Positions 8,397 through 17,424 are shown, counted from the stretch's first letter. The stretch: 60,393 nt of DNA from JAXMBN01 sp046349875 (GCA_046349875.1 JAXMBN010000032.1:1-60393), one strand, 5' to 3'. The notes: generated from the sequence alone by a model not told the origin. Numbers and translations: made by a program.

Positions 8397-9119
8397 CTAA
8401 CTTGGCAAATCTCCTTGGATCACTTGACTCAATTCGATGAGTAGCTTTCCCCCATCGCCGCGATAGGAGGATCCATGCATGACGGCTAAGGTCGAAGGAT
8501 TTAGATCGGCAAGACGATACAAAGTGTTCGCCGTATCCCTTGTGTATGGAATATAGTCGGCAAGCGGTCCTTGTTGCATTCGCCGAAAAGCTCGCCGAGC
8601 AGGATCGATCAAGTCGGATGACGTCAATGGAGCCACATCGCCAAAATGGTGGAAGAGGTCGGAACAGAAAAGCGTCCCTTGAGTCTCTTCAAACAAAACT
8701 CCCGCGTCCCATCCGTGCGGCAAATGAGGTGTTGCATGAAAACGAAAGCGATACTTGCCCGTAACCAAAACTTCCTCGGACGTCATTCCTCGCGCTGGAC
8801 GCACTGAAAAATCATCGACGCTCACAAGCTTGCCCACCAAACCGCAAACAGGTTGAGCCAACGGGGCCACACCTAACCATTCGTTGAGTGCTCCGATTTC
8901 GTCGGACTCAAAATGGCTCCAGCCAATGTACCGCAATTCTGAAGGATGGATCACTTTGGCGACGGCTTCCCGCAATTCCGGAAACATCCTTTTGAACCCT
9001 GCGTGAAATAACAATGGTTGTTCATCTCGAACTAGAAAATGATTGAACTGCATGTCCAATTCGGGGATATAAATCGACAATCGAAACAAATCCGATGCAA
9101 TTTCGTCAATCTTTGTCAT
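8397..9119 (-). CDS. MBL-fold metallo-hydrolase of the ODP / flavodiiron-like type
   Basis: Predicted cytosolic protein of about 240 aa with the metallo-beta-lactamase fold. The metal motif reads SHFESDE, i.e. the H-x-E-x-D pattern of flavodiiron proteins and the ODP (oxygen-binding di-iron) family instead of the hydrolase HxHxDH. Further ligands lie in TPHLPHGW and FCSDLFHHFGD, and a late His in AVMHGSSYRGDG. Such proteins bind O2 or NO at a di-iron site or reduce them with a flavodoxin partner; no flavodoxin domain is fused here. The ATG at 9119 follows GGGGAGAG. The gene begins 48 nt after the sigma-factor stop and is probably in one operon with it. Confidence 0.82.
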   Translation of the reverse strand: MTKIDEIASDLFRLSIYIPELDMQFNHFLVRDEQPLLFHAGFKRMFPELREAVAKVIHPSELRYIGWSHFESDEIGALNEWLGVAPLAQPVCGLVGKLVSVDDFSVRPARGMTSEEVLVTGKYRFRFHATPHLPHGWDAGVLFEETQGTLFCSDLFHHFGDVAPLTSSDLIDPARRAFRRMQQGPLADYIPYTRDTANTLYRLADLNPSTLAVMHGSSYRGDGGKLLIELSQVIQGDLPS

Positions 9120-9167
9120 GGCCGAACTCTCCCCAATTCTTGCATGATATTGAGTAACCAAAGAAAC

Positions 9168-9762
9168 TCAGCGGTTTGAGGGCAGGTCATTGCAATGACG
9201 ACATACTTGCTGGTTCGGTTTGGGATCACAGTCCATCACCTGGCCTCTTGAATCAAACTCCAACAAACAACATTGCATCAACATGTCTTTGAGCATGGCC
9301 CTTCCCTTGTATGCGTGACTTCGCTCCCGAAAGGGATAAATCGAATTGATCGGCAACCTCTTGCTGCGATCGTCCATCGATTTCCGAAAGATGCACAGCC
9401 TCTCGATATCCGTCCGGTAAAGCTTGAACCATGTCGTTCAGCCAAAGGACGCCTAAGCAGACTGATTTCTCATCGCCCCTTTCGTCAATCGACAGATCAT
9501 CACTTAGCAAATCCAGTTTCGCTTGTTCAACGGGAGTATTCCGAGATCTACGATGGTGGTCAGCCACCACATTCCGAGCGATTTGGTAGACCCATCCAGC
9601 AAGTCTCTGAGCATCCTGCAATCCATCGATGTTACGATGGACTCGAACAAAGGTCTCTTGAAGCAAATCGTCCGCAATCGAATCGTCCTCCACTCTGCGG
9701 CGGAGAAATCTCTTCAAGTCTGAACTAAAGTGCACCCAAATCGCGTCGGTCTTTGGTTCCAT
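9168..9762 (-). pseudogene. SigZ-like ECF sigma factor with one frameshift
   Basis: ECF RNA-polymerase sigma factor of about 198 aa. Region 2 shows DDLLQETFVRVHRNI and WVYQIARNVVADHHRR; region 4 shows ALPDGYREAVHLSEIDGRSQ and QEVADQFDLSLSGAKSRIQ. Near 9310 an extra base in AAGGG pushes the frame off; the second frame restores GRAMLKDMLMQCCLLEFDSR and a Cys tail (QCC, CRHC) typical of SigZ-like proteins. The start ATG lies 15 nt after the stop of the Cys-rich peptide, and a TGAGGA site overlaps that stop, so translation may be coupled. No anti-sigma factor is seen. A single indel in a homopolymer may be sequence error, in which case the gene is functional. Confidence 0.85.
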
Positions 9763-9777
9763 CGCTTTTCATAATCC

Positions 9778-9975
9778 TCATGGGTTTTTCGATGGTGCGG
9801 TGCAGCATGTGGGTAGGATGCAACAACTCAGCATCGCACAACAGACCCATACCGCACAGCATGGTGTTGGCGGGCAACAGCCAGAAGCGGCATCACAGCA
9901 TGATGGGGGAACCGAAACTTGACCTTCCCCGCAGCAATGGCATTTGTTTACAGTTTCAAAATGGCTCGATGGCAT
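9778..9975 (-). CDS. Cys-Cys repeat peptide, 65 aa, unrecognised
   Basis: Small protein with 15 cysteines in 65 residues. After an N-terminal stretch of about 11 residues comes CHCCGEG, then six more Cys-Cys pairs spaced roughly every six to seven residues (SCC, GCC, PCC, VCC, SCC, TCC), separated by hydrophobic or small residues. An AGGAG ribosome-binding site lies 8 nt before the ATG, and the sigma-factor start follows 15 nt after the stop. Both favour a real, translated gene. The DNA is a CAGCA-type low-complexity stretch, so a chance frame cannot be excluded. I recognise no family. Metal or redox binding is a plausible inference only. Confidence 0.6.
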   Translation of the reverse strand: MPSSHFETVNKCHCCGEGQVSVPPSCCDAASGCCPPTPCCAVWVCCAMLSCCILPTCCTAPSKNP

Positions 9976-10109
9976 TCTATTTGCTCCTCGTTTTCGATGG
10001 CGAACAATCGACTACCGACTGCCTCTACCCATACAGACGATCGAATTGGGCAAAAGACGCAAAGAATCATGTTTTCGATCTTGAAAGCCACTTTCCCTTC
10101 ATGGATTCG

Positions 10110-10484
10110 CTAGCCTGATCTAACTTCCATCAACCTACGTATTATTCCGTAATCAAGGCTGATCGTGGCGCACAAGGTAACAATGGCCAACATCCATCCT
10201 ATCCCTGAACTTCTCGGCAACGGAATCGACAACTTGCCAATAATGACGGAAGATTGGATCTTCGACGATTGTACCGCGACGATTCCCAGTCCCTCGACCG
10301 ACAATTCGTGGTCGTGTTGAGCCTCTCTCACGCTAACCGATGGATACCGGGTAGGAACCGCTGGATTTGATTGGCGTGCCGCAATGATCGTCGCTATGGA
10401 ATACGCCCCAAAAATCATCCCCAGAGTGGTGATCATTGCCAATTTTAAGGCAGCTACAAACAAGTTCGGATGTGGTCGACTCAT
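10110..10484 (-). CDS. Hypothetical membrane protein with two transmembrane helices
   Basis: Protein of about 124 aa starting at the ATG giving MSRPHPNLF. One helix (ALKLAMITTLGMIFGAYSIA) near the N-terminus and one (GIGWMLAIVTLCATISLDYG) near the C-terminus enclose a soluble loop of about 70 residues, presumably periplasmic. The frame is open further upstream to 10667 but that part overlaps the repeat at 10605 and lacks coding character. I do not recognise a family. It precedes the Cys-rich peptide operon by 134 nt on the same strand. Confidence 0.55.
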   Translation of the reverse strand: MSRPHPNLFVAALKLAMITTLGMIFGAYSIATIIAARQSNPAVPTRYPSVSVREAQHDHELSVEGLGIVAVQSSKIQSSVIIGKLSIPLPRSSGIGWMLAIVTLCATISLDYGIIRRLMEVRSG

Positions 10485-10604
10485 GAACCTATTTTCCGAA
10501 GCCGCGTCTAGATGGATCCAAGAAACAAATCGAATGCGACCGGCGGTAGCTCGCAGTTGATGGAAAAACTCTCGAAGGGACTGATTGTCATCGATACAAT
10601 AAGA

Positions 10605-10631
10605 CCTTCCAAGGGACTGGAAGTCAACTTT
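10605..10631. repeat. Copy 3 of the CCAAGGGACTGGAAGTC element, carrying a gene's stop codon
   Basis: CCTTCCAAGGGACTGGAAGT plus CAACTTT is identical to copy 2. On the minus strand it supplies the TGA stop (10624-10626) of the preceding gene. A degenerate half copy (CGAAGGGACTG) lies about 35 nt away at 10573. Confidence 0.75.
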
Positions 10632-11072
10632 CTGGCAAGGTAATTCCGAGCCGTTCCAAGCCAGCAAGAATATCTTCGCGAGTCATCGTATGGCTGGGCA
10701 TCTTCGCTAACTCGATCTTCAATTGTCGCTGTCCATGAAGATACTCGGCTGCAACTTCAAACTGGTATTTAGCAAGAGCCGCTTCTTTCAATACCTGTAA
10801 ACTTAAGATCTCGCGATAAATCTGGCTTAGATTCTCCGGAAGAGCATCAACCACGATTTGTTCGATCACTTCTCGGGCCACTTGAGGGAAAAGAATGCCG
10901 CGGCGCGGAAGAGATACTGCTAGCTCCGAAAGGAATACTAAGGACTCCTCTGAAAAAATTGCAGGGATGCACTCTTCTTGATTTACTCGGACCGCTGCCC
11001 GCAATAGCGACTCATCGCGCCAGTCGATTGGAATTCGGTTCGAAGAGACATATGCGGATTGGGTTTAGCCAT
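10624..11072 (-). pseudogene. Small UVR-motif-like protein, frameshifted near its start
   Basis: The ATG at 11072, with GAGG upstream, begins MAKPNPHMSLRTEF. After a frame change near 11030-11050 the frame WRDESLLRAAVRVNQEECIP continues without interruption for about 126 residues. The C-terminal part (LKEAALAKYQFEVAAEYLHG, QRQLKIELAKM) resembles the helical UVR motif of UvrB/UvrC and protein-arginine kinase activators; the match is by eye only. The product is soluble with no signal peptide. Its start overlaps the end of the preceding broken gene. The final codon lies inside the dispersed repeat. Function unknown. Confidence 0.55.
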
Positions 11073-11744
11073 GCAACCTCATGAGATCTGTGCTCGTTCG
11101 ATCTTCCTCGAAAAGCGGTAAAACTTTCCATCTCACAGCGTTGCCGCTTCTTCAAAGGTAGATTAGCAAGAACGCTAATCAAGCTTCCCTTCAAAGCGTC
11201 TGGTTCGGAATCGCACCTCAAAGCCAGGAACGTCTTTTCCTTTGGGAGGATTAAGTTGAACTGTTTCGGTTTGATCCCACTTCACTCTCGATCAACGGTC
11301 CAAATCCCGCTTGTTCCAGGTCGAAACGCCTGGCTGCTGATCTAACTCGGTGGTGGCCCTACAGTCAAACGTACCTGAGCCGTGACTTCGTCGCTCGCCA
11401 GGACCTTAATCTTTTAGTAGAGCGAATAGTAACGAATCAGGGCGTGGCACGATCCGATTTTGTAGGGAGACCGAAGTAGGATTCGATCCCTTTCGCGGCA
11501 ACGCCACAATACGTAGAGGGTTCTCTTCGTCCGTTCCACCGATCACCAACTTTGGAATCGCCCGTAGTGGCCCGGAATCGCAACCCCATACTGAATGGCA
11601 CTCTTTGCAACCATCGATGCGATCTGCTCCGAGGAAGCCACTGTAGCAGCTCGGAATCGTTTGGGCCGAACGCGATTGAGCGCTCTGTTTGGGTGGTTCC
11701 ATAGAACATCCCCACGCCGCAAACAGAGCACAGCCAACGATCAA
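11065..11744 (-). pseudogene. Broken lipoprotein-like gene region
   Basis: An apparent lipoprotein begins at 11744: MIVGCALFAAWGC gives a lipobox Cys followed by SMEPPKQ. Pieces in changing frames follow: IASMVAKSAIQYGVAIPGHY, GGTDEENPLRIVALP, and KIKVLASDEVTAQVRLTVGP ending in a stop at 11342. Past it another frame reads VKWDQTETVQLNPPKGKDVP and finishes as RTSTDLMRLHG at 11065, overlapping the next start. This may be one gene with several lesions or two adjacent genes. No family is recognised. The coding character of each piece is good, so indel error is as likely as true decay. Confidence 0.45.
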
Positions 11745-11999
11745 AATCGTCTTTTCTGCGTCGCGTCCTTCACTGCCTACCTAGAATATCCGACCAAAAC
11801 CGTAATGCAGGCTACCAGCCTGAGCTATAAAGTAAATCCCAGTCCTTAATTTCCAATGGATCCCGGTGGACACGCTTGCAATCGAGTGATGGTAACGTTG
11901 CTTTGGCTACGAGTGATCCATCCACTTGTAGAAAACGATGCCATCCCCAGGGATTGAGGTACATCTTCCATCAGTCAGGGATTGAAATCGATCTTGCGT
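11745..11999. other. Gap without a supported gene
   Basis: About 255 bases between two broken minus-strand genes. I see no repeat, no hairpin with a T run and no convincing frame. Confidence 0.4.
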
Positions 12000-12812
12000 T
12001 CACGAGTCGACCGAGCTAGGCAACTCGATTGCTTCGCTCGTTTTGGTAAAAAACGCCAACCCCTTGTAGCTCGTCAAATACTGGTAAGTCGTAGTAAAAG
12101 CCCCTTCGCGTGGACGACTAACGAACCAGGCTGCTTCGAAGAATGTCTAGAAACTCCTTGGCTTCTACTTGAACGAGAACTCCTTGGAGGCCTTGATCGC
12201 ATTGGCACTTTATTGTCGCTGTTGATCGCAGCGCGGCGACCGCTAGCTGCTTCCACTCATCACATGGCCCCGCTACTCTGGGCGAAACGAAGCAATTGAA
12301 ATCCACTCCCCGGAAACGCATTGTCGATCGACGAACGCAACGATTCAATACAACGATCATCGCCCCCAGGCTAACAAAAGCAACTTCAACTCTCCTAGCG
12401 GTTAGATCATCGTGAACTGGGGCCCTTGCGATTTACAGATTGGTCGGGAAAGAAATTTCGACGCTGCTTCGTGCCTTCATCATTGATCCTGATGAATCGT
12501 ACACAAGCCTTCCGTTATGTTCGCGTCTTCCTGTAACCACCAGTTCATTACTGAGCCTCAAATCCTTCAAAAGAAACTCTCAATCTTGCCTCGGCTCGAA
12601 GCCGGTAACCCTTGAGAATAGGTAATGGAATTGTCGGCGACGATCAACTTGAATTGCCATTTGGGATTGATCGGCTTTCCAAAGAACAAGAGAACAAATC
12701 CGATTTGATCAATACGGTGACAAGTGACTCCATCGCGTTCTACCCAACAAGTTGATTCGGAGTATCTCAGCAGCCAAGGGCGCCGATTCAAATGCGAGCG
12801 AGCTGAGTCCAT
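12000..12812 (-). pseudogene. Broken conserved-looking hypothetical protein
   Basis: Likely start at 12812 (MDSARSHLNRRPWLLRYSES), 12 nt after the VOC gene stop on the same strand, so cotranscription is likely. The first frame continues to QIGFVLLFFGKPINPKWQFK and LIVADNSITYS. Later pieces, each in another frame, are DLRLSNELVVTGRREHNGRL, SLRSSIDNAFPGSGFQLLRF, GLQGVLVQVEAKEFLDILRS and a terminal block TTYQYLTSYKGLAFFTKTSE ending at a TGA at 12000. At least four frame changes are needed. Reassembled length would be about 270 aa. No family recognised. Confidence 0.45.
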
Positions 12813-12823
12813 CACGATCGCTA

Positions 12824-13213
12824 TTATAAGTATCTTAAGCCGACTCTGCCCGAACCTCGCCAAGGCGGAAATCGACGATTTTCACCGCCGCGATACAAGC
12901 AAAGAACGTTCAAGGAAGGATCACGAAGCCGAGCTTCTCGCCACAACCATGGCTCATCTCGCGGAAGTTGTTCGTGCGGTACCCCAATCTCTGCTCTTCC
13001 ACCTTCTCATCCAGGTCAGAGCACTCAAAGTATACCACCACTCCATGGCACTCAGATGCCTTCTGCCAGCTCGATAGGTGTTGCCTCCCCTTTCGGAGAC
13101 TTAAATCTTCACGCAGGGAGCAGCATTCACGATCAAACGGAATCCCATTTTTTCATAGAACGCAATCGATTCCGAACATCTCTGGCTGGCAACGTGACTT
13201 GATTGAGATTCAT
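12824..13213 (-). pseudogene. VOC / glyoxalase-superfamily protein, broken
   Basis: Pieces of a short vicinal-oxygen-chelate fold protein read in order: MNLNQVTLPARDV, then ESIAFYEKMGFRLIVNAAP, then SAMEWW and a DLDEKVEE stretch, then PWLWREARLRDPSLNVLCLY and GGENRRFPPWR. These match the glyoxalase/bleomycin-resistance superfamily, whose members bind a metal between paired beta-alpha-beta-beta-beta units. About three frame changes separate the pieces. Reassembled length is about 130 aa, the normal single-unit size. Neighbouring small proteins (DUF1801, SnoaL-like, DoxX) commonly cluster with VOC proteins in planctomycetes. Family confidence is good; substrate unknown. Confidence 0.7.
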
Positions 13214-13275
13214 TCGCGAACTTCTTCCACCTTCGATGTCATCAATGTCGCAGATCCAATTGCCCACCGATCGGG

Positions 13276-13732
13276 TCAAAACCTCCCCGAAGGCGTGTAC
13301 TTTTCAAAAACAATAGGTACCGGAATATCTCTAGGACGTTTCAGACGCGCCGCTGCCAACGGTTCAGGAGGTTGATCACTCGAACATTGGGATAGGGTGG
13401 ATCGTTAAAATCAATAAAGAGTGGACCGTTTCCAGGAGCCTTCGCATGGGGAGCATATGCATAGTGAATGAGCTCGATCGATTCGGACGCAATCTTTCCT
13501 TTCATCGTAGCCATGACCTTGAATTTGGTTGCATATACTTACATCAGCAGGGTTGCTTCCTAAAAAATCTGATCTGTGATAGGTACATCCACTTTCTGCG
13601 TCGATGCAAAGGTACCGATACAGACCACATCACTTTTTTCAAATCATATCCACAGCACAAGAATACTTTCCATGCCGAGAGTTCAGTGGTGCCACCACTG
13701 GCCAGTAGGACGAGCAGCAATGGTGTATGCAT
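13276..13732 (-). pseudogene. Secreted hypothetical protein, broken
   Basis: The start at 13732 gives a short signal peptide (MHTPLLLVLLASGGTTELSA). Later pieces in other frames are GTFASTQKVDVPITDQIF, MKGKIASESIELIHYAYAPH followed by APGNGPLFIDFNDPPYP, and a final LKRPRDIPVPIVFEKYTPSG with a TGA at 13276. The reassembled product is about 150 aa. It looks like one of the small secreted proteins common in planctomycetes, with no recognised family. Each piece reads as normal coding sequence, so the lesions may be indel errors. Confidence 0.5.
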
Positions 13733-13837
13733 GGTCCGAAGGTCTCCCTGATCTGCGAGCGAGTGTAAGAACGACATTTGATAGTACGACTTTCTGCAAT
13801 TTTGCACGTAACAGAACGATGATGAGGTTCTGGCACT

Positions 13838-14068
13838 TCAGTAGAAAGAACGAAGGTTCTCGTTTTCTTCCGAGTAGCGTAAAGATCCACGACTCACAGG
13901 ACCAGGTACATTCGTAAATATCAATCGATAACCGAAAGCATCGACCAGCAACATATCAAGCCTTCCCCATGATTGCTCGGCCAATCCAGGATCTGCTCAG
14001 CGACACCTAAAGGAGAATCTCTGGCGCGTAGACTCTCCAAGTATTCCTCAATGGCATCGGCATGCAGT
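13838..14068 (-). pseudogene. Short broken gene of unknown function
   Basis: A possible start at 14068 (MPLRNTWRVYAPEILL), with AAGGAGATAGGG about 20 nt upstream, is followed after a frame change by LAEQSWGRLDMLLVDAFGYR, LIFTNVPGPVSRGSLRYSEE and a TGA at 13838. About 75 aa would be encoded. No family is recognised. It follows the DUF1801 gene closely on the same strand. Confidence 0.35.
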
Positions 14069-14111
14069 TTGATCGCCGCACCTGGCCCTATCTCCTTCAA
14101 GAATCCTCCAC

Positions 14112-14582
14112 CTACTTTGACGTCGTGGATTGGATGATCAAACTTCCCATTTGCTTAGTTGGAAATGGGACATCGTTGAGTGCGATCGCTTGCTCGATGA
14201 GCTCTTCAACTACGTCGCGTTTGAGCGTAGCGAGACTTTCTACTTGAATCCAACGAGCTTGCTTGCCAGAACCTTTCAAGAGCCTATTCGGGTCTGCAAG
14301 TTCCCTGCCTCGATTGAAGTAGAGCTTTACCCCTTCTTCACTTGCATGGATCGCCAGAACACCTTCATATCCACGCGTACTCGGAGAAAAACTGATGACG
14401 ATCCAATCGCGATACCCATAAACCAGCTCAAATGCTGTTGGTAATCTCTCTCGCAATCTACGGCGAATCGATGCGATGAGCTTACTATGTGAGGAGGCAA
14501 GCTTTTCGATCAACTGCTTCACGTCGGCTTCTACAATTTTGCGTTCGGCAGGCGTTTGAGGGCCCAATTTCGTTTTCGCCAT
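14112..14582 (-). CDS. DUF1801 (YdhG-like) protein
   Basis: Soluble protein of about 156 aa, uninterrupted. It starts at the ATG giving MAKTKLGPQTPAERKIVEAD; the frame is open upstream to 14714 but that part is unlike the family. The DUF1801 pattern is clear: LPTAFELVYGYRDWIVISFS, ASEEGVKLYFNRGRELADPN, GKQARWIQVESLATL and a C-terminal helix VVEELIEQAIALND. The family shares a fold with iron chaperone-like and YdhG/YdeI proteins; its biochemical role is not settled. It is one of the few clean genes in the 10.6-19.3 kb stretch. Confidence 0.85.
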   Translation of the reverse strand: MAKTKLGPQTPAERKIVEADVKQLIEKLASSHSKLIASIRRRLRERLPTAFELVYGYRDWIVISFSPSTRGYEGVLAIHASEEGVKLYFNRGRELADPNRLLKGSGKQARWIQVESLATLKRDVVEELIEQAIALNDVPFPTKQMGSLIIQSTTSK

Positions 14583-14752
14583 TGCGATTCCATTTCCCTT
14601 GCGTCCAATTCGCTCATCGACTTCGCACAACATCCAGAATGGTTTGTTGCCAAATCCAATTCGCCCATCGCCATTCAAGCCAACAATTGTCAGAACGGAA
14701 TCTTGCAAAAACACGTAAAGTCGAATGGATTCCGATTTTCAAGTCGCTTCAT

Positions 14753-15160
14753 CTAATCAACGGGAATTCCTAATTGTTGAAACCAAGATGCGCGATCCCA
14801 GTACCCGCGTTGGAATTTTATTTTTCCATCCACGATGTGGAAGCAACCACAACCTTGAATCTGAAAGGAACGTCCATTCGGTGCATGCCCAGCGAACTCT
14901 CCCTGCCAAGTGCCGCCACCTTCCCATTCCAAGATAACCCAATCTCCTTCCGAAACCAAATTCAATGGACGTGTGTAATTGTCGGGAAATGCGCGGAAAA
15001 AAGAGGCAAAACCTTCCAGCATATCCTGCTTGCCAATCGTCGGCGCTCCCGCTGACACCTGATGGTTGACGGCATCATCCCAATACAAATCTGCAGCTGC
15101 GATTGGGTCACGATCGTTGAATGCCGCCACCCAAGCTAATACCACATCTCTTGGTGTCAT
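14753..15160 (-). CDS. SnoaL-like / NTF2-fold polyketide-cyclase family protein
   Basis: Intact protein of 135 aa with the NTF2-like cone fold. Visible hallmarks are VLAWVAAFNDRDPIAAADLY, YWDDAVNHQV, AGHAPNGRSFQIQGCGCFHI and VDGKIKFQRGYWDRASWFQQ, which is the SnoaL-like 'ester cyclase' pattern with the final W-D-x-x-x-W-x-x-Q-L-G-I. Members include polyketide cyclases and many stand-alone proteins of unknown substrate. Its start codon overlaps the end of the upstream broken gene by four bases (15157-15160), pointing to cotranscription. Confidence 0.85.
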   Translation of the reverse strand: MTPRDVVLAWVAAFNDRDPIAAADLYWDDAVNHQVSAGAPTIGKQDMLEGFASFFRAFPDNYTRPLNLVSEGDWVILEWEGGGTWQGEFAGHAPNGRSFQIQGCGCFHIVDGKIKFQRGYWDRASWFQQLGIPVD

Positions 15161-15571
15161 TGCTGGGAAACTCCTAAACCTTCCATCGCCCCTTTGACCT
15201 GATCCGATTGCAATGAGTTCGCTTCACCATTGCCATCGGATGGGTTGGGCTTCTGAATAATAACTTCCTCAAAATCTTCTTCCGGAATGATAATACGCGG
15301 AGCAATCTTTAGCCCTGTCGCTGGACTGAACCATGATTTCAGTTTGCGATACCGATTGATCCATGTATCGCCATAGTTATAAGGATTTCTCGCCGAATGG
15401 ACCAATCAAACGAAAACTACTGCTTCTCGGTGCATGGGCTGGATTGAGCATGTACCAAAATTGTCTCGCGGTCTTTGCGATTGATCGAAGCAGAAGAAAT
15501 CCGACCAACAATCCAATTCCAACCCAAGTGGACCACCACGCTGTACGTCGATCTTCCATGATTTGATGCAT
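15157..15571 (-). pseudogene. Small single-span membrane protein with one frameshift
   Basis: Begins at 15571 with MHQIMEDRRTAWW and a transmembrane helix (TWVGIGLLVGFLLLRSIA), runs to FRLIGPFGEKSL, then stops. Shifting frame by one base near 15390 continues as YNYGDTWINRYRKLKSWFSP and ends QVKGAMEGLGVSQQ at 15157. Reassembled length is about 135 aa with the C-terminal part soluble. No family recognised. The stop overlaps the SnoaL-like start, so the two were probably translated together. A single lesion leaves a sequence error plausible. Confidence 0.55.
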
Positions 15572-15607
15572 TCTACATTCGAAAGAAGAATGTGTCGAAG
15601 ATTTGGG

Positions 15608-15900
15608 CTAATTGTCTTGTTTACTTGACACCCTAGAAACCGCAGAAGCTCGCTGACTCTGCTCGACAGTGCCCCTTAATGCCATGAACATACCTCGAAC
15701 AATCCCAACATAATCGTACCCAACCAGAGGAATATCTTTGCATCCATTCGCTTATCTGGGAGCGAAGCTGCCACGAAACATCCAGAAAGTGGATCCGAGC
15801 AACGGAGGCACCACGATCATCAGATTCGGCAGTTTAATGGGATATCGGATCCTAATGAGGCATACGCTACGACAACGCCTCCAAATCGATTATCTAGTTG
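15608..15900 (-). pseudogene. C-terminal remnant of a membrane-like protein
   Basis: Two readable pieces on the minus strand, LPNLMIVVPPLLGSTFWMFR and, in another frame, DYVGIVRGMFMALRGTVEQS, ending SVSSKQDN-like at a TAG at 15608. The start cannot be located. No family recognised. The plus-strand frame at 15898-16329 overlaps the next broken gene and is treated as a shadow. Confidence 0.3.
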
Positions 15901-16098
15901 GGTACAGTTGATAGTCTCGAATTTGAAGAAATGGTTCTTGAGAAGTCCAATGGAAAGCAATTTGGACATGCTGCTCTTCTCATCAAGGCGCTTCCCATAG
16001 TGGTTATTGGTTTGATTCCGGTACCAAGGTTTGGAATGGCTGAGCTTTATTGTTGGACTTCAGAATGTAAGCGGGTGCCTCATTCCACGCAAAACCAA

Positions 16099-16132
16099 AG
16101 ACAACTTTCACCAAAAGTTGTCTTGACAACTT
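16099..16132. promoter_or_regulatory. Three-arm alternating hairpin after a minus-strand stop codon
   Basis: AGACAACTTT-CACCA-AAAGTTGTCT (16099-16123) is a perfect 10-bp hairpin. Its right arm can instead pair with a third arm, AAGTTGTC-TT-GACAACTT (16115-16132). It begins exactly at the TGA of the gene upstream on the minus strand. The T tract is broken, so terminator function is possible but not certain. Confidence 0.55.
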
Positions 16133-16550
16133 CACCTTTCAATGTGGAAAAAGACAATGACCGATTCGCAGGTCAGATTGTCTTCTTCATTAGTCCCGCC
16201 AACAACCAAGTGGATGCGTCCTGTATACCAGTCTGCCTTCAGCGGGAACTTTTTACCAACCAAGATCTCTTCGTTCTTGATCCGTTCTCCATTCTTGCGG
16301 GCATCGATTTTATCGAGGTGAAGTGTTGAGCTGTGAATGCTCCACTTCGCTCGTACCCAACCCACTTCAGAGCCGCCGCTATCGAATTGGGGAGCTTTGA
16401 ATCTACCGCTAGAGGTTCATCGTCTCCATAGTGCCAAAGTCCCAGCATGGGAATTTCATGAATTCCGTACATGCGGTCTCCGTATTTCAATCGATCCATT
16501 CGCTGGGGTGTCGAAACCGCAGCAAGGACCACTAAAAGTAGCATTGTCAT
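16132..16550 (-). pseudogene. Secreted hypothetical protein with one frameshift
   Basis: The likely start at 16550 gives MTMLLLVVLAAVSTPQRMDR, a signal peptide, then YGDRMYGIHEIPMLGLWHYG and LPNSIAAALKWV. A one-base shift near 16350 continues as RAKWSIHSSTLHLDKIDARK, EEILVGKKFPLKADWYTGRI and LVVGGTNEEDNLTCESVIVF, ending at 16132. Reassembled length is about 138 aa. No family is recognised; the HLDKIDARKNGERIKNEEIL stretch suggests a small beta-sandwich or lipocalin-like fold but this is a guess. The hairpin at 16099 starts at its stop. Confidence 0.5.
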
Positions 16551-16927
16551 AGCTTTTCGATCTCCGAATTTGATAGGAGCAATGCTTCCAAAGGCCGTCG
16601 AGGCAGCAGCCTTTATTCTACAACTTTTGTGACTGCTCTTTTTTGGCATGATTTTTGGCTAGATGCTGATCTGATAGACGACACTGACAGATGACGCATT
16701 TTTGCTTGACGATTGTCTCGATCAATGAGCTGTTCCATTCGTTTCGTCAATGGGCGATCGACATTCCATCCCGTATCGACATCCATCATTTCCAGGCGAA
16801 ACGGGATGCCCAGATCCTACCGACGGATGCGTTTCCCATTTGCGATTGCAAAAAAGGAGAAATACAGCGCGGAAAGCTTCATATGCAACTGGCAAACAGC
16901 TTTATCCACACAATGATCTCGGCATAG

Positions 16928-17406
16928 TCAAAGAAGCGCAGATGTTAAATCCATCTTCGCATAATCAGGATAAAATACCCTCCATCCGCTGCCATGATAG
17001 CTGGCGATTCGAACCACCAAAGCCGAATAAGCCAAAAAGCCTAGGCATCCACCGACGGTCCATTTCAAATGCAAACGCGACTGAAACTTCATCCTGTGAC
17101 CGCGAACATCACTAAAGACAGAGCAATCGCTACTGCAAAATCGATGCAGCCGCCGACCCAAACGATATGGTGGCTCTCCAAACCACTCCAAAGTTGCTGC
17201 GGAGATGTCGCAATCTGCTGCGTTTCGCGTTCGATCATCCCCTCAACTCCCACCATCGGCCAACCAAAACCGATAGGAATCTTACTCCGGTAAAAGTCGG
17301 TAAATGACTCGGGCTGGTATTGGTATCGAATAGCGTGCTGAAAGACATGATGCAAACGCCGTTCAGGTGGTGGTCGCGCGAAAACAGGTTTTCGTTGGTT
17401 GTCCAT
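16928..17406 (-). pseudogene. Membrane protein with one frameshift, unknown
   Basis: Begins MDNQRKPVFARPPPERRLHH at 17406. A soluble part (YQPESFTDFYRSKIPIGFGW) leads to a helix (GGCIDFAVAIALSLVMFAVT). After a frame change near 17090 a second helix follows (WTVGGCLGFLAYSALVVRIA), then GWRVFYPDYAKMDLTSALL to the stop at 16928. Reassembled length is about 160 aa with two membrane spans. No family recognised. The 16.55-16.93 kb stretch downstream holds only short frames that I cannot support. Confidence 0.45.
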
Positions 17407-17424
17407 GGCAGGGCCCTGGTTCAT

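Noticed and set aside
9753..10118. Plus-strand open frame of 121 codons
   Set aside because: It is antisense to the Cys-rich peptide and the sigma start, has no family resemblance, and the opposite strand has strong ribosome-binding sites.
15898..16329. Plus-strand open frame of 143 codons
   Set aside because: It overlaps a minus-strand secreted protein with clear coding character on either side of one frameshift, and the plus frame has low-complexity, family-less sequence.
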